Source: JAAURB01 sp049647265 (GTDB lineage: Bacteria > Cyanobacteriota > Cyanobacteriia > Cyanobacteriales > Microcoleaceae). Taken from it: a stretch of DNA of 64,000 nucleotides. How positions within the stretch are numbered: the first letter of the stretch is position 1; each line of letters begins with the position of its first letter. The notes below the pieces were generated by a model. It saw only the letters and a list, made by a program, of their open reading frames with translations, was not told the origin of the DNA and did not search any database. The stretch is from contig JBARXJ010000019.1 of assembly GCA_049647265.1 (NCBI GenBank), positions 16,229 through 80,228 of the forward strand, in the 5' to 3' direction. The translations under genes were made by a program, and so were the position numbers. Below, in pieces: positions 9,366 through 16,945 of this stretch.

Positions 9366-11882
9366 TTATTTGAGATAAGCAACCGTCACTCCCATTCCTC
9401 CTTCTGCTTGCGCGGCTAACTCAAACCGTTCAACGATAGGATGTGTTTTGAGAAATTCATGAACTCCTTTTCTGAGTTGCCCTGTTCCTTTGCCGTGAAT
9501 AATCCATAAAGCCCCAAAATCAATCAATTGACTCAAAGCGCGATCGATTTCTATTTCAGATTCTGAAACTCGTTTTCCTCTTAAATCTAAAGTATTTTTC
9601 TCAGTCCGAATAACCGGTTTTTTTTCTGGTTTTTCTGTCTTCTTATTTTTCTGAGATTGAGTCGTTTTCTTCGGTGGTAATTCCGGCTTTTCACCCTGAA
9701 GAGATTCAATATCCGCTAAACTCACAGTCATTTTCATAATACCAAAACGCACAGCAAATTCTCCATCCTCATTGGGTGGAGTCAGCACCTCTGCTGTTTG
9801 TCCGATACTGGGAATGCGAATTTTATCCCCAACTTGAGGAAGAAAACTCGGTTTCGGCGGTTGCTTCGGCTTGGGAGCAGGCAAACGTCTTTCTGCAATT
9901 TGATTTAATGCTTCTGTCGCTTTTTGTGCGTCTTGGGCAGTGGGTTTTCCCTTTTGTAATTGTCGAATGACTTGGGCAATTTCTTGTTTTGCTGCCAGTA
10001 ATGTTTCCTGAACTTGTTGTTCTTGGGCTTGTTTTAACTCCTGTTCTCTTTGCTTTAACATTGCCGCCCGTTGCGATAGTTCTTGATGCAAACGTTCGGT
10101 TTGTTGGAGTAAAACACCTGCTTCTGAGGCTTTGGTTTCCTGTTGACGGCGTTGGGCTTCTAAGCCTGCAATCACCTCATTCACATCCTCTGAAGCCCCA
10201 CCCACAAAACTAGCAGCGAGTTCTATTACGTCTGGATTTAACCCTAAGCGTTTAGCAATGGTTAGGGCGTTAGAGCGGCCTGGAATCCCCCACAACAGCC
10301 GATAAGTGGGTTGGAGGGATTTTTCGTCAAATTCAACCGAAGCGTTCTCAAAGCGCTCATCTTGGTATTTCAGGGCTTTTAATTCCCCGAAGTGAGTGGT
10401 GGCAACCGTGAGTAAAGTATTAGAGGCTAAATATTGTAATAAGGCGATCGCCAAAGCGCTACCTTCAGACGGGTCTGTTCCCGCGCCGACTTCATCTAAT
10501 AGCACTAAAGTATTGCTCGGCTGAGGGTTCGGCGTAGAGTTGAGAGTCTCTAATTCTAAATTATCTTGATCTTCTGACTCTACAGCGGATACAGGCGTTT
10601 CAGCACCGGGTTGTAGGGTATCTAAAATACGGCTAATACGGCGAATATGTCCAGAAAATGTGGAGAGACTTTGTTCAATAGATTGTTCATCTCCAATATC
10701 GGCTAATATTTGTTCAAACCAAGGGAGTTCTACTGGTTCTCTAGCCGGAATAAATAATCCCACTTTTGCCATTAAGGCAGCTAACCCCATTGTCTTTAGA
10801 GTAACGGTTTTTCCGCCTGTATTAGGGCCAGTAATTGCGACAACGCGCCGAGGGGGATTAACATTAACATCAATGGGAATAACAGAAACCCCTTGTTCAT
10901 GCTGATATTGCCACACCAGTAAAGGATGCCGTAGTTGCCGTAAAAAGGTACGGGGTTCGGCATTTTGAATCAGAGTAGGAGAACTAGTATCTGTTTGAAT
11001 ATTGGTAAATTTAGGGGGATTTGCTTCTAACCATAAACTATATCTGGCTTTGGCAATAGCTAAATCAATGGTTGTGGCGATCGCTAACAGTCGTTCTAAA
11101 TCTAACCGAACTTCTTCTATTTTCTCACTTAACTTGCGCCGAACGGCTTCTTCTGCGGTTTGTTCTTTACGGCGTAATTGTCGCAGTTGGTTATTCAGTT
11201 CTATCGTAGATTTGGGTTCAATATATAGCGTCGCGCCACTTGTCGAAGTATCATGTACAATACCGGGAACTGCATCTTTTTGTCCAGCTTTAACCGGAAT
11301 CACAAAGCGATCGCCTCTTTGAGTCACAAGCTGTTGACTAATGGCGTTAGCTTGACGCTGTAAAATCCGTTGTAAGATTTGTTGAATTTGCCGACGAACT
11401 TGAGAGAGTTTCCCGCGAATTTCTCCCAAGTTAGGACTAGCGCGATCGGCAACATCACCGCGATCGTCAATACAGCGATGAATTTCTTGTTCAAGTTCTG
11501 GATAAGTGCGTAACTCTGAGACAAGCTGAGTCAGAATAGGAATTCCTTCTTGAGCATCAATTACCCGCCGTAATTGTCTTGCCCCGGCTAAAGTATAAGC
11601 AACCGCGAGAAGTTCCTCTCCAAATAGTATACCTTGGCGTTCTACTCGTTCTAGAGCCACACCGATATCCTGTATCCCGTCTAAGGATAATCCATTCGCC
11701 AGTTGTAATTCCAGGAAATAGGCTTCTTGAGTTTGGGCAAGTAGGGTTAAGGTTTCCTGGGGTGTATTGGGAATTTGTAAATGACGACTGGCGACAGCCC
11801 CCAATTTCGTCGTTGCAAAAGTCGCCAGGTGTTGGCATAAGCGTTGCCATTCCAGTAATTCTAAGGTTTCTGCTTGAATCAA
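9366..11882 (-). CDS. mutS2: Endonuclease MutS2
   Basis: This 838-residue protein has the full MutS2 plan: a helical core and clamp region, a MutS ATPase with Walker A AITGPNTGGKTVTLKT (about residue 350), TFSGHIRRI, Walker B LVLLDEVGAGTDPSEG and the TTHFGELK switch, then a coiled-coil/KOW-like linker. The C-terminal Smr nuclease domain has LDLRGKRVSESE and IIHGKGTGQLRKGV. MutS2 limits recombination or rescues collided ribosomes in bacteria studied; it is not the mismatch-repair MutS. An acidic insertion of about 40 residues (ESEDQDNLELETLNS) sits within the ATPase region before Walker B. The start codon is TTG, with no ATG nearby, so the exact N-terminus is uncertain. It appears monocistronic. 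Confidence 0.95.
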   Translation of the reverse strand: MIQAETLELLEWQRLCQHLATFATTKLGAVASRHLQIPNTPQETLTLLAQTQEAYFLELQLANGLSLDGIQDIGVALERVERQGILFGEELLAVAYTLAGARQLRRVIDAQEGIPILTQLVSELRTYPELEQEIHRCIDDRGDVADRASPNLGEIRGKLSQVRRQIQQILQRILQRQANAISQQLVTQRGDRFVIPVKAGQKDAVPGIVHDTSTSGATLYIEPKSTIELNNQLRQLRRKEQTAEEAVRRKLSEKIEEVRLDLERLLAIATTIDLAIAKARYSLWLEANPPKFTNIQTDTSSPTLIQNAEPRTFLRQLRHPLLVWQYQHEQGVSVIPIDVNVNPPRRVVAITGPNTGGKTVTLKTMGLAALMAKVGLFIPAREPVELPWFEQILADIGDEQSIEQSLSTFSGHIRRISRILDTLQPGAETPVSAVESEDQDNLELETLNSTPNPQPSNTLVLLDEVGAGTDPSEGSALAIALLQYLASNTLLTVATTHFGELKALKYQDERFENASVEFDEKSLQPTYRLLWGIPGRSNALTIAKRLGLNPDVIELAASFVGGASEDVNEVIAGLEAQRRQQETKASEAGVLLQQTERLHQELSQRAAMLKQREQELKQAQEQQVQETLLAAKQEIAQVIRQLQKGKPTAQDAQKATEALNQIAERRLPAPKPKQPPKPSFLPQVGDKIRIPSIGQTAEVLTPPNEDGEFAVRFGIMKMTVSLADIESLQGEKPELPPKKTTQSQKNKKTEKPEKKPVIRTEKNTLDLRGKRVSESEIEIDRALSQLIDFGALWIIHGKGTGQLRKGVHEFLKTHPIVERFELAAQAEGGMGVTVAYLK

Positions 11883-11998
11883 AGTTGTTAAATTTTATCC
11901 CTGTGTTCTCTCTGTACTACATTATTGTAAAGAATTTTGAGCAATTTTGTAATCTTTCGCTTGACAATGTTTTTTTTCTCTGTTTTCTCTCGCAATAT

Positions 11999-12526
11999 TT
12001 ACCACAGTTGAGGATGATTGAGAGAATTAACACATTGCAGTTTACCCCCTTTAGGAAAAACCGTAGAATTTAATTGTATTGCCTGCCAACCTTCTGGGTA
12101 CTGAAGTGGATAAGGGGGAGTAAAATTTTGAGCCAGATCTGTTTTGAAGCCAAACCGAGAATAATATTGCGGATCGCCATAAACAAAAACAATAAATGCA
12201 CCGAATGAGGAAAGCGTATCTAAGCCCTGTTTTACGATAATCGAACCTACTCCTTGATTTTGATAAGATGGTAATACAGCTAAGGGAGCAAGGATATAAC
12301 CAAAATGTTCGTTAGTACTATCTAAAAAAATAGGGCTAAAGGCGATGTGAGCGATGATTGTATTATTATCTATGGCAACGAGTGAGATAATATTAATTAT
12401 TGGTTTTTCGGATAATAAATTTACAGCAATATTAGAGACTAATTCCGCTTCTGAAGTGTCAAAGGCTTGCAGATAAAGATTTTTAATTTCTTCAGTATCT
12501 TTTATGTTTGCTGATCGAATTTTCAT
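11999..12526 (-). CDS. GNAT-family N-acetyltransferase
   Basis: This 175-residue protein shows the GNAT fold. It begins MKIRSANIKDTEEIKNLYLQ. Motif A, the acetyl-CoA pyrophosphate loop, is LAVLPSYQNQGVGSIIVKQG, and FVYGDPQYYSRFGFK is typical of the YhbS-like branch. Such enzymes transfer acetyl from acetyl-CoA to small-molecule or protein amines in the cytoplasm; the substrate cannot be read. It stands alone between mutS2 and the HEPN-like operon. A 93-bp gap to the downstream HEPN gene's stop suggests separate transcription. Confidence 0.9.
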   Translation of the reverse strand: MKIRSANIKDTEEIKNLYLQAFDTSEAELVSNIAVNLLSEKPIINIISLVAIDNNTIIAHIAFSPIFLDSTNEHFGYILAPLAVLPSYQNQGVGSIIVKQGLDTLSSFGAFIVFVYGDPQYYSRFGFKTDLAQNFTPPYPLQYPEGWQAIQLNSTVFPKGGKLQCVNSLNHPQLW

Positions 12527-12619
12527 AAGTTGCTAATAGCTCACATTAGCAGCAGTAATCATCCTGGATGTTAATAAATTTACTAAATTGATGCCGCTGC
12601 AACGATTTTTTATCTTGTT

Positions 12620-13897
12620 CTATTCTATCATCTTGGAGTGATAGAGAATAGTTCTTTCTGCAACAAATCTCAGCAGTGGTAGCTCCTTTGACAGAACATG
12701 GTCATCAACAAATGGAGTGTATTTTGCTTTGTCACCATCCTTGCTGTGAACTAATGCGTTTCTAGTTGCGTAGATTCTTTTTGACAATGACTTGTAGATT
12801 ACGATGTTGTCGCCAGACTGCAAGTCAAGCTCAGTAGCATTTGCAAAGCTTACTTTATTATCTCGATAGTAGTCGATGATAGAAGAATCGTAGCTACTAA
12901 GATCATCAATCAAATCAGAGATCTTAACAAAACGTATCAATGTTAACTTGAGTGCCTGCTCTTCAGAGAAAGTAATAGTATTGTTTTTAATTTGAAGTGA
13001 TTTACTTATAGTTTTGATAAGCCCTTGAATATCCTTTTTTCGACGGTACGAAAAAGCAGGATCAGTAATTTTATGCTGTATCGATGAAATCAGGTCATCG
13101 TGAAACACCATTTCGTAGAAATGTTCGAGTATGTGATAGTGAGATAGATATTCAACAAAAGGATTATCTGTCGAGATAGCCATCAAGTAATGATGAATTA
13201 AATCTTCAGTGTACGTTCTGCGCGGTGGGTCAATTTCGGATAGGCGGCTGCGTCGCATTCGTGATATTCGACTAGATCGGAAGATTGAATCAATTTCTTT
13301 TTGAGGCACGAGGGCAATATCTGTATTAAAAGCCATCTGGAAAAGGAAGGCATTTGCCAGAGATGACATACTTGAAGCTGGTGTTTTGGCATTGCATTTA
13401 ATCCGAACGGTTGTAATGCGAAGATATGCCATTCGCATTAATTCAAAAACAGTCGGTGGTTCTTCACGTTCAGCTAAACGTCGTCGCTCAAGCACCGACG
13501 CTAGTGAATAACCGCGCTGGAATAATCGAGCATCCGAATGCTCGGAAATTGCGTCGAGGAAGAACAGGATATATTCATCACTCGCTGTAATAATTTCGTA
13601 CGACACTCCATTGTCGTCATCTCGAAGATTGATCTCTTTGCTCCGCAATCTGGGCATAGGTCTTGGGCTTTCCTCGCGGACGAGGATTTCCAGCGTCGTG
13701 TCATCGTACAACCAAAGTGATTCGTGCCGTGATTTTTTGTTTAAAGTAGTGATAGTTGCAGCCAGGTCAATCTTACTGATGCTAACCGTAAAGTCACTAC
13801 TACGAAATCGGGGCGTAAATTTGTATTCTTCTTCAGTCTCGACGGGTTCACAGCGAAATACTTCGCCTAAAAGTTCAACTGCCCTTGATTCATGCAT
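12620..13897 (-). CDS. Uncharacterised protein with C-terminal HEPN-like Rx4H motif
   Basis: I do not recognise this 425-residue protein as a named family. The N-terminal third is beta-rich and polar. The C-terminal half is helical and contains RNALVH (R379-x4-H384) inside SKRIYATRNALVHSKDGD, followed by a helix LPLLRFVAERTILYH. R-x4-6-H in this setting is the active-site signature of HEPN ribonucleases. It lies 20 bp downstream of a small protein gene that itself overlaps a PIN-domain gene, so all three are probably one transcript (PIN, small protein, HEPN). That arrangement suggests a toxin or defence role by RNA cleavage; this is inference from motif and context. The protein is intact with no frameshift. 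Confidence 0.75.
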   Translation of the reverse strand: MHESRAVELLGEVFRCEPVETEEEYKFTPRFRSSDFTVSISKIDLAATITTLNKKSRHESLWLYDDTTLEILVREESPRPMPRLRSKEINLRDDDNGVSYEIITASDEYILFFLDAISEHSDARLFQRGYSLASVLERRRLAEREEPPTVFELMRMAYLRITTVRIKCNAKTPASSMSSLANAFLFQMAFNTDIALVPQKEIDSIFRSSRISRMRRSRLSEIDPPRRTYTEDLIHHYLMAISTDNPFVEYLSHYHILEHFYEMVFHDDLISSIQHKITDPAFSYRRKKDIQGLIKTISKSLQIKNNTITFSEEQALKLTLIRFVKISDLIDDLSSYDSSIIDYYRDNKVSFANATELDLQSGDNIVIYKSLSKRIYATRNALVHSKDGDKAKYTPFVDDHVLSKELPLLRFVAERTILYHSKMIE

Positions 13898-13917
13898 TGT
13901 GATACTGGTCTATATTA

Positions 13918-14115
13918 TTAAGTGTTTTGCATACGCTTCAAAATATCATCTAATGTTAAGTCCTTGAATAGACTTTCACGTTCTTCTGTATAGTTGCCAT
14001 ATCCAGCCGAAAACTGATTTAAAAAACGGACTGTATTTGCAATGCCAATTTCCTTAGATAAGACTTGAATTGCTTGTTGCGTAATTTCGTTCAGGGACTT
14101 TGTTTGACTACTCAT
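13918..14115 (-). CDS. Small protein, putative antitoxin of the adjacent PIN toxin
   Basis: This 65-residue protein (MSSQTKSLNEITQQAIQVLS start) is helical and polar, ending in SLFKDLTLDDILKRMQ. Its start codon overlaps the PIN gene's stop by 4 bp (ATGA-type coupling), which is typical for toxin-antitoxin pairs, though here the toxin-like gene comes first. It is similar in size and style to VapB-like or orphan antitoxins found with cyanobacterial PIN proteins. The HEPN-like gene begins 20 bp downstream. It could instead be an adaptor linking the two nucleases. No DNA-binding motif is obvious. Confidence 0.75.
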   Translation of the reverse strand: MSSQTKSLNEITQQAIQVLSKEIGIANTVRFLNQFSAGYGNYTEERESLFKDLTLDDILKRMQNT

Positions 14116-14558
14116 TGCGATAGCTCCGTAATTAATTCAAGAGGAGAAACAACTTTAGTTTGCAAAGTATCAACTTCCTTAGCTCGTCTCAAAAATCTGT
14201 CGTCGCACGTACAGAAATAATTGGCTTCTGCCTCAACTGAAAAAGCTAAATGCAACGCATCAAGTGGTTTGATACCTGAGTTGATAAATACTTGCGCTCG
14301 TTGTTCGATTTGCTGATTAGGTTGAAGAAATATATTTGCCTTCGATAATACCTCTAAAACATAAGCTTTTCTTGGAGAAAGTGTAATTTGTTCAGCTTCA
14401 AACATTAAGGCTTGTGAGGACACTAACTCAAACTGTCCAGCTTCCCATAATGCGATGACATTAAGAATAGCCTCAGCTTCAACAGCGACTCGAATTTGCG
14501 TTTTGATATCAAGCGGGCGTTGCAAGCTGCACATATCAAAATAAATCCTCATAATCAA
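14112..14558 (-). CDS. PIN-domain protein, putative VapC-like ribonuclease toxin
   Basis: This 148-residue protein has PIN landmarks: the first acidic residue in RIYFDMCSLQRP, a conserved Glu in the first helices, IKPLDALHLAFSVE with Asp of the third motif, and ANYFCTCDDRFLRRA with the fourth acidic cluster. PIN toxins such as VapC cleave tRNA, rRNA or mRNA using Mg2+. Either of the two ATGs at 14558 and 14552 could be the start. Its stop overlaps the small downstream gene by 4 bp, with the HEPN-like gene after that. The order toxin-then-antitoxin is the reverse of most vapBC loci. Confidence 0.87.
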   Translation of the reverse strand: MIMRIYFDMCSLQRPLDIKTQIRVAVEAEAILNVIALWEAGQFELVSSQALMFEAEQITLSPRKAYVLEVLSKANIFLQPNQQIEQRAQVFINSGIKPLDALHLAFSVEAEANYFCTCDDRFLRRAKEVDTLQTKVVSPLELITELSQ

Positions 14559-14802
14559 CCTGACAATGCCCCCTCAAACCAAAAGCTATATCCTATGAAT
14601 TGCTCTATATATAGGCTACCAAATTATAGAAATAGGTTGCTCGTCAAAGTGTTTCACATATCAATCTCCTAGGTATTTGCCTCTGCTGGCACCAGAAGAC
14701 TGAACTCCGCACACCCTAAAACCCGTATTCACCTCAGTATATGCTGTTACACTCCTTAATGCACCTTACAAGAAGCCCGCTGTATTTTTGAATAGTTAGG
14801 CT

Positions 14803-15315
14803 TCACCCCTGCTTAATGAATGGAACTAAGTGCATCATGTAATCTCGCTTTCCAATGGGTACACCAGCCATGCGAAGAATGTCATAAGCCGTAACCAGAT
14901 GAAAATAGAAGTTTGGCATTAAAAAGTCATTCACATAAGCCTGACCCGCCATCTCGATAGATAGACCCTGACTAAGGTCAATGCGCGTCACCTCACTCAG
15001 CTTTTCATCCGAGGCGTTAATTGCTGAAAGCAGTTGTTTAGTATTGGCTATATATTCGTATGCCTGCGCTAGGGAGGAAACTTCTGGATTTAAATTATCC
15101 ATCGGCTTGCTGTCACACCACAAAGCAAAGTTGCGGGGTTGATTACAGGTAAAAGCAATTTGTGTGCCAAAGGGCAACATATCAGCAGTAATGCGCTCTT
15201 GCAGGAAAGATTCACTCCCATTAAAATGAGTCTGAGCTGACTTTAACAGGTGTTCAAGAGTTGTTAGGCGGCTTTGGAAGATAGTTTGAATTGAATCTAT
15301 ATTCTGACTAGGCAT
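14803..15315 (-). CDS. DUF1993 family protein
   Basis: This 170-residue protein matches DUF1993: the N-terminal FQSRLTTLEHLLKSAQTH helix, the central DMLPFGTQIAFTCNQPRNF, and the closing FYFHLVTAYDILRMAGVPIG followed by GKRDYM. The fold is a DinB/YfiT-like four-helix bundle and the function is unknown. It appears monocistronic. The codon and base composition looks slightly richer in GC than the PH-domain gene next to it. Confidence 0.85.
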   Translation of the reverse strand: MPSQNIDSIQTIFQSRLTTLEHLLKSAQTHFNGSESFLQERITADMLPFGTQIAFTCNQPRNFALWCDSKPMDNLNPEVSSLAQAYEYIANTKQLLSAINASDEKLSEVTRIDLSQGLSIEMAGQAYVNDFLMPNFYFHLVTAYDILRMAGVPIGKRDYMMHLVPFIKQG

Positions 15316-15470
15316 TTTGTGATTCCTTGAGACTTATTTAATAGAGTGCGTTGCATTCACGTATCTAATAAGAGAATGAATGACCTGTACAGTAATGCGA
15401 TGAACTAGCCTATGTTTTCCGCCGCTACGTCCTAAAAAACAATTGATATAAAACTTTGATGATAAATTTT

Positions 15471-15848
15471 TCAGTTAAGTACATATTGACTGATTAGTTT
15501 ATTGAAAGAAATAATATCAAAATTCCCCTTGATTTCAAATTTTATTTTTCCGACAGCACTAATAAAAAATTCGATTTCACAATCGAGATCTAAAGTTCCG
15601 GCTGTTTCAACGGAAAAGGTCTGGATTTTACTGTATGGAATTGAGGTATAATCAACTTTTGACCCAGTCATTCCTTGTACATTCGCAGCAATGACACGTT
15701 TATTGGTAAAAATTAATTGATCTCTCACTGTTTTGAATGCTGAAAAAATTTCTTCTCCATCTATTAAAAATTGGTAAATCGGTTTGAGAATTTTTTGTTC
15801 TTCAATGGGTTTGAGTTTGAAGATTACAGACTGATCAAAATCTATCAT
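15471..15848 (-). CDS. Bacterial PH-domain protein
   Basis: This 125-residue protein is almost entirely one bacterial pleckstrin-homology-like domain: IDGEEIFSAFKTVRDQLIFTNKRVIAANVQG, then DYTSIPYSKIQTFSVETAG and a terminal helix. The pattern 'D-L-FTNKR-I--D/N-QG-TG-K--Y-SIPY--I--F-VE-AG' is that of the YvbH/DUF1696-type PH family. The role is unknown. It is preceded by a spacer containing a 22-bp repeat (16008-16029). No operon partner is seen. Confidence 0.88.
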   Translation of the reverse strand: MIDFDQSVIFKLKPIEEQKILKPIYQFLIDGEEIFSAFKTVRDQLIFTNKRVIAANVQGMTGSKVDYTSIPYSKIQTFSVETAGTLDLDCEIEFFISAVGKIKFEIKGNFDIISFNKLISQYVLN

Positions 15849-16191
15849 TTTATCTTTTATTTTTTATCCTAATTTAAAATTATACCGCAGTTGCCAGGTA
15901 ACACTTGATAAGTAACATTTTACCGTAACAGTTTTCTGTTTCTTCACCCCCACAACTGCTTATTCTATCCTCTCACTTTCCTAAACTGCTTGATGTATTA
16001 ACTGATCATTCAATTTTTAGTCTAAATTCCAACTGATTGAGTTCTCAGTTGAACTTCAAAAGCTAACTCATGACGGTAAAAACATACATTAAACTCTGCA
16101 AAGAAGTTCATGTGACCCAAAATCACAGGTGCAACAGCCGCTTGAGTCCAGGCAAATACGAGCAAAATAGAACATTGACTATAAGGTCTGA
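15849..16191. other. Intergenic region, 343 bp, holding the left copy of a 22-bp repeat
   Basis: A 69-residue minus-strand frame (16022-16231) overlaps the small gene at 16192 and lacks a recognisable family, so I do not call it. A direct repeat shared with 19988-20009 lies at 16008-16029. Confidence 0.5.
16008..16029 (+). repeat. 22-bp direct repeat, left copy
   Basis: The sequence beginning ATTCAATTTTTAGTCTAAAT is identical over 22 bases to 19988-20009. Partial similarity extends some 18 bases further on each side. The two copies bracket a GC-richer block of about 4 kb. Confidence 0.8.
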
Positions 16192-16410
16192 TCAAGCTGG
16201 GATTGAGGTGGGATCGGCTTGGGGAGACCAAACAACAGCTTCCGTTGATGCCAACTGCTTCAGCAGATCGTTTGTGGTGGCATTGTCATCATCCAGCCCC
16301 AAGTTGCACCCATCTTCTTTAGCCACCGCAAGTAAGAGAATATTGAGCAAGCATAATTTATCTTGATGGCAGAGTTGATCGACAGTGGGTGAGAGTTCAG
16401 GCTGAGGCAT
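16192..16410 (-). CDS. Small hypothetical protein
   Basis: This is a 72-residue frame beginning MPQPELSPTVDQLCHQDKLC. The 'L--Q-DKL-LLNILL' pattern resembles N-terminal helices of small cyanobacterial antitoxin-like or regulatory proteins, and the second half ends in LASTEAVVWSPQADP. I cannot name a family. It is transcribed in the same direction as the diacylglycerol kinase upstream, about 150 bp away, with an 18-bp perfect palindrome (16492-16509) in the gap. It may be real, but evidence is limited to amino-acid composition. Confidence 0.5.
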   Translation of the reverse strand: MPQPELSPTVDQLCHQDKLCLLNILLLAVAKEDGCNLGLDDDNATTNDLLKQLASTEAVVWSPQADPTSIPA

Positions 16411-16491
16411 ATTGTTTGCTTCAAAGAATACGCCTCTTCATGATAGGCACTCGATCTTTCTATCAGTACGTTACATCAACACACCTTACAT

Positions 16492-16509
16492 TGAGCGCGA
16501 TCGCGCTCA
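16492..16509. repeat. Perfect 18-bp palindrome containing HIP1
   Basis: TGAGCGCGATCGCGCTCA is a perfect palindrome around a GCGATCGC core, just after the diacylglycerol kinase stop. HIP1 octamers are overrepresented in many cyanobacteria. Here the arms extend symmetrically. A hairpin is possible, but no T-run follows. Confidence 0.6.
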
Positions 16510-16564
16510 GCGGTAGACCACCTCGGCACTGATGAGCAGCGACTTTTAACTGAACAGTTTTCTC

Positions 16565-16939
16565 TTACTGTAGTTCAAAAAGACGGATGCTTTCAATGAT
16601 TAAAATTGCTGCCCACATCAGGATACTCAGACCAGCGGCGGCGGCGGCAATATCTTTGATGACTCGGATCCGATCATTCTGTTGAGGCTCAATAAAGTCG
16701 CACAGGACTTCAATCGCGCTGTTAAATAATTCAGAAATAAGCATTACCCCCATTGCCAATAATGTCAAGCTAACATCTACCCATTGACGAAAAAAGAAAG
16801 CGCTGCCTAAAATGGGCACCGATAGGATTATCTTATAAGCAACGCTAAAATCGGTGACTACTGCAACATGGAGACCCGCTAGGATCACCTTGAGCTTCCG
16901 GATTGGGTGGTAACCAGGTGAACGAAATTTGTTAGACAT
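16565..16939 (-). CDS. dgkA: Prokaryotic diacylglycerol kinase (DgkA-type)
   Basis: This 124-residue membrane protein shows three hydrophobic helices and the family signature ELFNSAIEVLCDFIEPQ followed by IRVIKDIAAAAAG, with the conserved Glu of E-x-x-NTAIE and the KD-AAAAV motif. DgkA phosphorylates diacylglycerol or undecaprenol using ATP at the inner membrane. The N-terminus (SPGYHPIRKLKVILAGL) is the usual amphipathic helix. The start lies 6 bp after the stop of the large iron-sulfur/cNMP-binding gene, so the two are co-transcribed. The pair sits in a GC-richer segment bounded by direct repeats. Confidence 0.88.
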   Translation of the reverse strand: MSNKFRSPGYHPIRKLKVILAGLHVAVVTDFSVAYKIILSVPILGSAFFFRQWVDVSLTLLAMGVMLISELFNSAIEVLCDFIEPQQNDRIRVIKDIAAAAAGLSILMWAAILIIESIRLFELQ

Positions 16940-16945
16940 GACTGA

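Noticed and set aside
16022..16231. 69-residue minus-strand frame with FAWTQAAVAPVILGHMNFF
   Set aside because: Overlaps the small gene at 16192 and the 22-bp repeat; no family. It may be a fragment of an older gene but cannot be supported.
16070..16366. 98-residue plus-strand frame
   Set aside because: Lies antisense to the more protein-like small frame at 16192-16410; a shadow.
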